Source of the DNA: Impatiens glandulifera | Lineage: Eukaryota > Streptophyta > Magnoliopsida > Ericales > Balsaminaceae | Assembly: GCF_907164915.1 (NCBI RefSeq) | Contig: NC_061863.1 | Coordinates: 35,437,382 to 35,501,381, forward strand | DNA: 64,000 nt | Reading direction: 5' to 3' | Part shown: positions 10,185 through 19,957 of the stretch, piece by piece | Position numbering within the stretch: the first letter of the stretch is position 1 | Layout: every line of letters begins with the position of its first letter | Made by a program: the position numbers and the translations under genes | The notes under the pieces: model-generated | What the model was told of the DNA's origin: nothing | Database searches by the model: none | Seen by the model: the letters and a program-made list of their open reading frames with translations, nothing else

Positions 10185-11089
10185 ATATGTGTGTCCTAAC
10201 TTCAAAATATTTTTCAGATTTGTTCCCTACTTAAATTTCAAGAAATATAGATCTTGAATATTTGTTGATACTTTTTTCAGTCCCATATGCTCCCATTTAT
10301 TTAGCAAAACATCCTTAGTGACTGAAAAAGATACACGATTCATATCTATGTAGTTCCCAAAAACTACATTTTCTCATTCTTTAATACATTTTCCCTCTAG
10401 TTCAGCAGGTAAGTCAAGGATTATAGATATAGTTAAATTGCATAACTTATGATATAAATTTACTTTTGTTACATTTATTTATTTATTTCTTAAGTTATGG
10501 TTATAAGTTCATTCATGTCTGTCTAGAATTATCGAATATTGTTTAAATTACAGGATTTATTCCGTAAATTGACTTTTATTGTGTTTTCTATTTATTTTTT
10601 CTTAAGTTATAGTTATTAGTTCATTCATGTATTCCAATAATTATAGATATAGACAAACTTAAGTTTGGAGTTATTCTGATCATTACCTAAACCATTGATA
10701 AATTTATGTAGTAAATTGATTTTTTGTTGCCTTTTTTATTTTTATTTATTGAGTTACGGTGTTTAGTTCATTCATGTATGCCTAGGATTATAGGTATAAT
10801 ATTGTTTAAATTTCATAATTTAATTTACAAATTATTAAGTATAAGAATATCAGATTTATTATGTTGTATAAAAGGGAAAAGCAAGATAAATTACATTTTC
10901 CTTATAATATTAATTTTTAAATATTGTTTATTAGTTCATTCATTTTGTCTAAAAGTACCAGTACAGATAAACTAAAATTTGAAGTGAGTGTGACCATTAT
11001 CTCAACCATTGATAAATTTATGTAAATAATGGATTTTGTTGTATTTTTTCATTGATAAGTTTGTTGTGTTTCTCAATTTAGGGGTTTAA

Positions 11090-11240
11090 GGTTTTTTTAG
11101 AAATTAAATGATAACTAGAATGACATCGCACAGTAATGATTCTCACTTAAACTTAAAAATGTTTTCAAATAAAATCAAACCCATGACATTTTGGTATCTT
11201 AAGTCGACTCTTACCACTGGGCTACCTTGGTGGGATGAGT
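11090..11240 (-). mobile_element. SINE-like, tRNA-derived fragment
   Basis: On the minus strand, TAGCCCAGTGG (plus positions 11214-11224) fits the RNA polymerase III A box (TRGYNNARNGG). GGGTTTGATT (11173-11182) is a weak B box about 35 nt further on, a tRNA-like distance. The phrase 'taccactgggctacc' is common in tRNA-derived SINEs. The ends and any target duplication are not clear, so the limits are approximate. Confidence 0.4.
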
Positions 11241-11939
11241 TTAAGTTTATAACATATTTCAATGTTGTGGGTAAAGACTGCTATCTTGTACAAGATTAAA
11301 TTTGGACATATTGCAACTTATAAGTTTATGCAGATTTTACTTATCAATGCAATTAATTGACTTTTGTTACTTTGCTTATTATTATTTTTTAAGTTATGTT
11401 ATTAGTTCATTAATATTTGACTAAGATTATAGGTATAGACAAGCTTAAGAATGGAGTGATCGTGACCATTATCTTAACCATTGATAAGTTTATGTTGTAA
11501 ATTGACTTTTGTTTCCTTTTTTAATTTTCATTCTTGAGTTATTATTATTAGTTCATTAATGTTTGTCTACAACAATAGGTAAAGTATGGTTTAAATTTTT
11601 GGATTTAATTTACAAATTATTGTGTACAAGAATATCAGATTTATTATGTTGGATGTAGAGAAAAACAAGATAAATTGTATATTTGTTAGAAATAAAAAAA
11701 TACATTTTTCTTAAATTATTAATTATTAAGTTATGGTTATTAGTTCATTTATGTTTGCCTAAAATTATAAGTATAGACAAGCTTAAGTTTGGAGTGATTG
11801 TGACCATTATCAACCATTGATGAGTTTATGTAATAAATTGTATTTTGTTCCATTTTTTCATTGATAAATTTGTTTTGTATCTTTGTTTAGGGGTTCAAAA
11901 AGTGTTACAAAATAAAATTGACATTCACCACGCTCTTCA

Positions 11940-12271
11940 ATAGTTTATTTGTCAAAACAAACTATGTGTATGTGTATAACAGTTTGTATGTTTATAACAG
12001 TTGATATTACTTAATAACAAGTGTAAAACAGTTGTAATTATTTAACAGTCCTTGGAGCGGTTGATATTGCTTAATAACAACCGCTCACAAAACGGTTGTT
12101 ATTAATAACAACCGTCCAAAAATGGTTGATATTTCATGTTTGAGCAATGCCTACAGAGGCTCTGCCAACGGATGTTAACCGCTTTTTAAGCGGTTGTTAT
12201 TACTCAATATGAACCATTTTTTTCAATATCAACAGTAAAAATGTTGATATTGACATTTTTTTTTACCAGTG
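11940..12271. mobile_element. CACTA-like terminal fragment
   Basis: The region has many short inverted and direct repeats of AACGGTTGTTATTA / AATAACAACCG type, for example at 12050-12130 and 12170-12210. It ends in TTTTTTTTACCAGTG at 12271. Read on the other strand this begins CACTGGTAAAA, like the terminus of plant CACTA (En/Spm) elements. These elements also carry palindromic subterminal repeats. The opposite terminus and a 3-bp target duplication were not found. Confidence 0.38.
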
Positions 12272-12770
12272 ACTATCTTGTACCAGTTTAAGCTTAGACA
12301 AATTGTGACAATGCCATTGATATGTTAATTTAATAATTGAATTTTGTTTAATTTTTTTTATTATTTCTCAATTTATTGTTATTAATTCATTCATGTTTGA
12401 CTAAGATTAAATGTATAAAAAAATACTTAATCTTGAAATGATTGTGATCATTATTTCAACTAATAAGTTTATTTAGTAAATTGACTTTTATTGATTTTTT
12501 TATTTTTATTTCTCAAGTTATGGTTATTAGTTAATTCACCTAAGATTATAGGTATAGTATTGTTTAAATTAAAGGATTTATGTTATAAATTGACTATTTT
12601 GCATTTTTTTAAAGTTATGGTCATTAGTTCATTCATGTGTACATAATATTATAGTTATAGACAAGCTTAAACTTGGAGTGATTGTGACCATTATCTTAAT
12701 TATTGACAAGTTTATGTAGTAAATTAACTTATACAAGCTTAAGTCGTAGCCATATCATTTCTCTTCATTT

Positions 12771-13896
12771 ATATTCAATAAATTCTAACTATACCGTTTG
12801 AGCTTTTTTTTTCTTCCTTTTTGGTTTCTAATTGAACTACGCGGAGTAGAAAGGGAAGAACAAGCATGCTCTTGTTTGACCTTCATTCTTTTGAGGGTAT
12901 TAATATATTTTTTTATACAATTTGTAAAATAAAAGATAAACACAAATTAATAGATAAAACTTATTTTAAACATATTTTAAGAAAAATAATAGGTAGAGCG
13001 ACGTTGTTGAGAGTACAACTCCGCCACGACCCCCACCACTTGGCAGTCAAAGTGGATAAATTAATCATAATTTTTTAAAATCTTTTTAATCCCTCTCTAT
13101 TCCCTCACTTTCTCAATTTCTGTCTTTTCTCACTTTCTCACTTTCTGTCTTTTCTCAGTCTCTCCATTTTTTATTTCCTTTTTCGGTTTTCTTCTTCCTT
13201 CTTCCACAATTTCGGCTTTCTTTTTTCTTCTTCTGCAATTTCGGAGTTTGGCGATTTAGTATTTCTTCCGAGTATCTTCTTCAGCATGTTCGAAAATGGT
13301 AAGCCTTCAATTTCGGACAACAATGTTACCGAACAACTCAAACTATAAAATCATTTTACGTTTACTTTTCAGGAGAATCAGTTTCTTTTAACTATATCTA
13401 AATCCAACACTAACAGAAGGTAAGTTCCTGAAAATGATCATCATGTAGTTAGGGTTATTCCGAACATGTTCATGTTCTGGAACTTTATTTATTGTTTGTA
13501 AAGTTTTTTTGTTTCTTTTTCTAGTTTTAGTATTTGTATCTATTTACAAAACCTTAGTCACACATTAAGAAACAAAACCTAAATATTAGAATAGAGCTAC
13601 TGATACTACATGTTTTAAGCAAGTTAGGTTTCTGAATCTGTATCCATTTACAAAAATCTTAGTTTAGTAGAGGGGCTACTGAAACTACTCTTAGTAACAC
13701 ATTTAAAAACTAAAACATAAATATTATAATAGACCTATTGATACTACTATATTGTGCTACACATATTAAGCAAATTAGGTATTTGTTTTGGCAATTATAG
13801 GTTAATGATAGCAACAAAAGTAAGGTACAATATAAAATCTTAAACAAATTTGTAAATATAGTCAATGTTATATAGATTTTCAAATATGGCCAAAAT
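12771..13896. other. Non-coding stretch, pyrimidine-rich tract near 13080-13230
   Basis: No supported gene is present. A 150-bp tract of repeated CTCACTTTCT and TTTTCTC words looks like a transcript leader. It is followed by GT-like junctions (GGTAAGCC at about 13298, GGTAAGTT at about 13420). The 70-codon frame at 12866-13078 matches nothing recognised. The stretch could be the remains of a host 5' region or of an older element. Confidence 0.35.
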
Positions 13897-15156
13897 TGAT
13901 AGGATCGGCGTAATCGATAGAGACGGGGGTCTAGCTATTGATGACGGCTTTGGGAAAACGGTTTGATAGAAATCTTGTTAAGGATTTAAATCACTTTTTA
14001 TTTTTCACAAACCCTTGCAAACTCTTGAACGATTCAAGTGCGGAAATGTTTGCTCAAGTTTGAATCTAAGAACCAAAGAATGAGAAGATGACGGAATGTA
14101 AATGACACAACAGTTTGTTTATGGATGTTCGGAGCAAAACTCCCTACGTCACCCCTTCTTCCAACACTTGGAAGAATTCACTATACGTTTCTTAGACTCA
14201 AATACAGTTGCACGACTAGCTCACTATTGAACAAAACAAACTTTGTTCACTTACAATATATTGAAGTATATCACTCAACTAAACAATGATTTGATTCTAA
14301 CTCTCTCTTGATAAACACACAGTAAAGAAAGAAAGAAGCTCTTTCGTATATCAGCTTGTATGTTCACGTATGATTCTCTGAGTATCAATAGATCGATGAT
14401 TCATCCGTTTTCCTTGATGATCTTTAAATAGAGAGCAGGTATCAATGGTCAAATCTTCTATAATGACACGTGGCTAACTTCCATTGGAACACCTCCATAG
14501 TACACAGCAAACTCTGAGCACCAGGATCGTGGCCGTACCAATCTGGTAGTGCGCCAAATATTCTTCTAGAATATTTCTACAAGAAACAAGTAGTGGGAAG
14601 AATATTTTCTTACGTGGAATTAATAAATTGGTTGCAACTGGCTGTCGTACTGATCTTCACTGGAAAGTGGAGCAGGAGTAGCATACAACTAGTTGATCGT
14701 GGGTAGACGGATGCTAGCTTCAAGCAACTACTTAAGCATGGCATACAACATTTTTCACTTAGATTGACAAGTTTAATGAAATTAGACGCCCATGTCTAAT
14801 AACATGATCCATTAGACCACCTGGTCTAATGGGATTAGACGACACGTCTAATTACGATTCCCTTCAGACTAATCTGAAGGAGTTAGACTGCATGTCTCAC
14901 TCTTATCTGTTAGACAACACGTCTATCTACGCATCCCTTCAGACTAATCTGAAGGAGTTAGACTGCACGTCTAACTCTCATCTGTTAGACTGCACGTCTC
15001 ACTACATCTATTAGACTACACGTCTAACTACGCATCCCTTCAAACTAATCTGAAAGAGTTAGACTACATGTCTAAATCTCATCTGTTAGACTGCACATCT
15101 AACTACGTCTGTTATACTGCACGTCTAACTATGCATCCCTTCAGACTAATCTGAAG
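13897..15156 (-). mobile_element. E2m 3' LTR, distal segment (split by E2)
   Basis: Read on the minus strand this is the right-hand 1260 bp of an LTR of the E2 family, ending CCTATCA at 13897. Its end sequence (GACCC(C/T)CGTCTCTATCGAT...CCAATCCTATCA-like) matches the end of the E2 5' LTR. It carries the conserved GTGACGTAGGGAG...CTCCGAACATCCATAAAC core (about 14119-14160) and TTAGAC/GTCTAA palindromes from about 14770. No primer site follows it, so it is a 3' LTR. The rest of this LTR is at 25316-26029; the two segments sum to 1974 bp, against 1977 bp for the E2 5' LTR. Confidence 0.85.
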
Positions 15157-17133
15157 TGTTGGGTCAAATTATTTTGACTAAGTGTTGAAATAATTTAACC
15201 ACTGATATTTTGATGATGAAATAACTTATGAGTTTTGATACAGGTGTATTGAAACAATATGTCATAAGACTTGGATCTAATGAGGGTCATTAGACCGCTT
15301 TTGGTTTTCATTGCATAAAATTAGATGTACAGTCTAACTCATAGGAGTTAGACGTGTTGTCTAATAGACGTGTAATTAGACGGATGGTCTAATAGATACA
15401 CGGAATTAGACGTAAGTCTAATGCACAGAATTAAACGTACAATCTAACTAATCGGAGTTAGACGTGTAGTTTAATGAATGCACAAAATTAGACGTAAGTC
15501 TAATAGAATTAGACGTACAGTCTAACTCACCGGAGTTAGACGTGTAGTCTAATAAATGTAAAAAATTAGAAGTAAGTCTAACGAATACACAGAATTAGAC
15601 GTAAGTCTAATATGTTTGTAATTAAACGGGTAGTCTAATTGTTATTTGGAATTAGACGTACAGTCTAACTCATCGGAGTTAGACGTGTAGTCTAATATAT
15701 TTATAATTAGATGGGTAGTCTAATTTATGCAGAATTAGAAATGCAGTCTAACTTAATGAAATTAGACGTGCAGTCTAATAGAATGTGAAATTTAGACGTG
15801 CGTCTAACTCTTTCAGACAAGTCTGAGGTAGAACCGGAATTAGACGTGCAGTCTAACTCAGTTGAGTTAAACGTGCATTCTAATGGTTATTGTATAATTA
15901 GACGTGTAGTCTAATTAATGAAAGTTAGACGTGCGTCTAACTCTTTCAGACATGTCTGAGGTAGAACCGGAATTAGACGTACAGTATAACTCAATGGAGT
16001 TAGACGTGCAGTTTAATGGTTATTATATAATTAGACGTGTAGTCTAATTAATGAAAGTTAGACATGCGTCTAACTCCTTCAGACAAGTCTTAGGTAGAAC
16101 CGGAATTAGACGTGCAGTCTAACTTAGTGGAGTTAGACGTGCAATCTAATAGTTATTATAATTAGACGCGAGTCTAATTCTATTAGACCATGCGGTCTAA
16201 TAGATGTTTTTCTATTAGAAGGAGATGACTTATTTCATTAGACTGATTTTCACAATCCGTCTAACTGAAATACGTTTAATTCTCGGTTTAAGTAGTATGC
16301 TTGAATCTAGCATTTCACCTACCCACGTGCGATAGCTGTACCCTACTTCTGCTCCACTTTCTAGTGATGATTAGTACAGCAGCTATACGCATCCAATCAA
16401 GGAATGCCACGTAAGTGAATTTTCCTCAAATTACTTGTTTTGCAAGTACATCTTTGATGGAATATTCGGCGCACTACCAGTTCTGTACGACCACGATCCT
16501 TGTGCTCAGAACCTGATGTGTACAATGGAGGCTCTCCAATGGAAGAGTGCCACATATCATTTCTTGAAGTTTCGACCGTTTCTCCCGCTCAATATTTAAC
16601 AAATCCTAAGGACAAAGGACGAATCACCTGTTACTTGCCAATCTTGCTTACTGAAACTACAAAGAATTCAAGCCTTTAAATATTGTGAAGCTTCTTTCTG
16701 ATTGTACTGTGTGTGAATCGAGAGAGAGAACTAGAATCAAAACACCTTTAGTTGAGTGATATTCTTCATCTTGTAATTGAACAGAAAGTGTTCTGTTCAA
16801 TAGTGAGCTAAGTGTGTGTGTAAACTGTATTTGATTCTAATCATATTATAGTGAATCCTTCCGATGGTTGGAAGAAGGGGTGACGTAGGAGAGTTTCTCC
16901 GAACATCCATAAACAAACTGCTGTGTTCTTCTTTTCTGTCATCTTTTCATATTTCATCTTGTGCTTCAAACCCAAGTAAACAATTCCTCCTTGAATCCTT
17001 TCCAATTGTTTACACAAGTTTGCGTAGAATAGAAAGCGAATTAAATCCCTAACATAATTTCTTTCAACCCGTTTTTCATAAGCATTCATCCTTAGCCAGA
17101 CCCTCGTCTCTATCGATAAAGCCAATCCTATCA
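15157..17133 (+). repeat. 5' LTR of E2 (1977 bp) with TTAGAC...GTCTAA palindrome array
   Basis: The LTR starts TGTTGGG and ends CCTATCA, just before the primer site. From about 15320 to 16215 it is filled with dozens of TTAGACGT(N)AGTCTAA units, i.e. TTAGAC and GTCTAA arms around a 3-5 nt centre usually containing an ACGT core. A TATA-like AATATTTAAC lies at 16591-16600. The conserved hairpin and GGGGTGACGTAGGAG...CTCCGAACATCCATAAA core is at about 16860-16914. Confidence 0.9.
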
Positions 17134-17135
17134 AT

Positions 17136-17148
17136 TGGTATCAAAGCC
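17136..17148 (+). other. Primer binding site (initiator Met tRNA type) of E2
   Basis: TGGTATCAAAGCC begins two bases after the 5' LTR. It matches the plant tRNA-iMet complementary site TGGTATCAGAGC used by most copia elements, with one change. Confidence 0.88.
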
Positions 17149-17178
17149 CTATTTCTATTCTCAAGCCTTTCCTAAAAT

Positions 17179-18976
17179 ATGTCGAATATACCCAAAGATG
17201 CCAGTGCTACAGCCATTCCAACCTCCTCTCGTGAAAACTACATTGTTTGGAAGTAAAGAGTTCGTGCTCATCTCTCTTCTCTTCATGATGACATGTGGAG
17301 CGTTGTCACAGAATGTCCTAGCAAGATTGATAAGGAGAAGGATGACTGGACCGCTGATGAAAAGAGACAGAACAACCTCAACAACATGGCTCTTGATGTT
17401 CTGTACAGATCTCTTGATGACAGTATGTTCAACTACATCATCGAATGTGATACTGCCAAAGAGGTCTGGGACAGACTCACTCAACTATGTGAGGGCAACG
17501 AGCAAACCATGGAAAACAAGATCATGGTTGCTACTCAACAGTTCGACACCTTCAAAATGCGTCCTGGTGAAACAATGAACGATTTCGACACCAGATTCAA
17601 CAAGATCGTCTCCTCTCTGTCCATTCTAGGCAAGACCTATAGCAACCGGGAGCTTGCTATCAAGGTCATGCGTGCTCTTCCAAGAGAATGAGACATAAAG
17701 ACTATGGCGATGAGATAATACAAAGATCTTAACAAGATCTCTCTCTTTGATCTCTTCGCTGACTTGAAGGCCTATGAGTTCAAGCTGAACTGTAGGATGG
17801 AAGAAGATCAACCCACATCCGTTATCATTTCCAAGGCGCTGGTGACTGTTGAAGAGCCACCAACCGCTCCGGACGTGAAGATGGATGCTCAGCAGCTGAG
17901 GAGCGATGTCCTGTTTCTCTTTGTGAAGAAGTTTGGCGATTTCATGAAGAAGAGCAACTCTAACTCAAACTCTTCAAATTCTAATGATAATAGAAAATCT
18001 AAAGCTAATGTTACTTGTTTTAATTGTGGTAATAAAGGTCATTATGCATCGGAATGGTGGAAGCCAAAGCGTGAAGATGCCAAGGATGATGGAAAAGAGC
18101 TTAAGGCTCTTATGGCTGGTGGCGGAAAGAACAGGGGAAGCAATAGTGGCTCGTAGTTTTCATCCAGTGAAAGTGATGAAGAAGATGTGGCTTGCTTCAT
18201 GGCCATAGAAGATGAAGAAGGAACTCAGGAGACTGGGGTATTTGATTTTTCTTCCAAAAGGTTTTCAACGGAACAACTGGTAGCTGCACTAGATGACATG
18301 GTCATCGAGTATAGAAAGCTAGCAGAATCTCTTAATGAAACTAAATCTTCATCAGATTTAAATAAATCAAATTTGTCTAACAGGGAAGAGTCAAATGATT
18401 TTGAAAAGAAGATTGAAGAGATCTCATCTGAGAAAAAGATACTCAAAGAACAGATTCAAACACTTTCATCTGAAAACAAATAATTAAACTATGTTGTCAG
18501 TGCATGGACAAGATCAGGATTTGCTGTTAAATATCAGATTAGCATGTTGAAACTTGCTAGAAATAGATCCATATTGGGATTTGATAGCAATGACCCTAAT
18601 CTGTCCTGCAAAAAGTCAAAACCAAATGACAAACTTAAGCCAATAAGTTTTGTCAAAGGGAGTATAACTGACATTGAATCTGATCCTATTCATGAAGAAG
18701 TTGCTTTCAAAAATGAAATAGTTTATGTCCCACCAACTGTCAGCTGGCTTAAGAATAAGCTAGAAAAAGCTAATAAGTCTGGTGATTTAAAACCTGACTC
18801 TAAGTCAAAGGTGTTTTAAAAGAAAACCTTCTTCAAAAGTTAAAGGATCAGTGGCTAGCAGGAAGTCATCTGCTAAGTCAAAATCTTATGCATTAATCAC
18901 AACACAAAATGGGAAGTCCATCAGAATAACTCAAATATGGATTTCTAAGGGACTGATTGACCGAGGACCCAATTGA
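17179..18976 (+). pseudogene. gag: E2 gag-like ORF (several stops, one frameshift)
   Basis: This is a capsid/nucleocapsid-type protein of copia Gag layout. An ATG at 17179 opens a frame containing the UBN2-type Gag region (MALDVLYRSLDD, KEVWDRL, NKIMVATQQFDTFKMRPGE), then a CX2CX4HX4C zinc knuckle near 18029 reading CFNCGNKGHYASEW, in which the last Cys has become Trp. In-frame stops are at 17254, 17689, 17716, 18154 and 18481. A frame change near 18817 precedes the conserved end WISKGLIDRGPN with a TGA at 18974-18976. Gag packages element RNA in cytoplasmic particles. This copy cannot be translated whole. Confidence 0.85.
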
Positions 18977-19957
18977 GTGTGGGTACCAAAATGTGTAAAT
19001 AGTTTATTTTGTAGGTGATGCAGGAGGATAGTAGGAAGGAAGCTAGAAGAGTACTCCTCTGAGTACACAGCTTGGAATATCAACAATGGCATTTGCCATT
19101 CTGGAAGAATAAATGTTTTTATTTGTCAAAAATGATTTTAGTCTACGGACCACAAAAATTATTTATTAAATTCTAAATGTTCATATTCATAATGAGAGGG
19201 AAAAATTTCTTTGGAATTAAAGATATTCTCTAGATGAATATCCTTAATCGGTCTAATTAGACAAGGGTGTCTAAAAGAAATAGTATGTACTTAGATGTAT
19301 TTTTGCTCATAATCCATACATCTAAGTCTATATGTTGAGGTGTTATACCTACGTAATTGGACGTACACGTCTAATAGACGTTAGACGTTTTTACGTCATG
19401 AGCAAAAGGATGCTCACGTCTAACTAACACACGTCTAACACGTGGTGTTTATGCGGAATTAGACGTACACGTCTAATAAACATTAGACAGATTTTTTATA
19501 AACACGGAATTAGACGTATGCGTCTAATAGACTCATTTGTCTAATAGATGTGTGTAATATGGATTTTTGGAGTAAGAAAAACGTCTAACTACGTGTCGAT
19601 TAGACTGATCAAGGACAGTTGTCCCACGTTGAGAGCTATCTGCTTTTCCCGCTCAAAACATCAAACAGTCATCTCTTACTAACATGAAGACACGTGTCTA
19701 TCAAGTTTAGAGAAAATGACTGATATACCCTCATCTTTAATGACGATTTCTCGAAAAAGGACGTCTAACATTTATTAATGGGCCATACCCCTAGAATAAA
19801 CGGTTATTATGTATTTCTCTCTTTCATCTATATAAGGACATTTCTGCATGAATTTGAAAGCTTTCAATCTCTCGAAATCTTTAAGAACCCTAACTTTCTT
19901 TGCAGTTCTCTCACTAAATCTCTCTGAAATCCTGTGTCGATTCATATTCTCTCAAAA
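18977..19957 (+). promoter_or_regulatory. E2 spacer: promoter of the accessory ORF with TTAGACGT motifs
   Basis: No gene is visible. Between about 19240 and 19765 the LTR-type words TTAGACGTACACGTCTAAT, ACGTCTAAC and GACGTTTTTACGTC recur. A TATA box, CTATATAAGG, is at 19828-19837, about 120 bp before the ATG at 19958, with a CT-rich leader. The E2m copy has the same word set upstream of its accessory ORF. A dedicated promoter that borrows the LTR motif is inferred. Confidence 0.55.

Larger units (their letters stand above)
10185..12770. repeat. Degenerate AT-rich repeat field, unit roughly 110-170 bp
   Basis: About ten diverged copies of a theme are spread through the region. The theme reads roughly: TTAAGTTATGGTTATTAGTT, TTCATTCATGTTTGCCTA, AGATTATAGGTATAGACAAG, then GTGACCATTATCTCAACCAT and TGATAAGTTTATGTAGTAAA. 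Clear copies begin near 10500, 10605, 10745, 10925, 11385, 11540, 11725, 12350, 12510 and 12610. A SINE-like and a CACTA-like piece interrupt the field. No coding capacity is visible. The origin is unknown. Confidence 0.6.

Noticed and set aside
14829..15014. 61-residue ORF with internal amino-acid repeats
   Set aside because: Translation of the LTR palindrome array; no start context or homologue.
14770..15156. Regularly spaced short palindromes resembling a CRISPR array
   Set aside because: Plant nuclear DNA, irregular spacing, and the units belong to LTRs with primer site and polypurine tract; no cas genes.
17136..17148. tRNA gene
   Set aside because: Only the short primer-site complement is present, without a cloverleaf.
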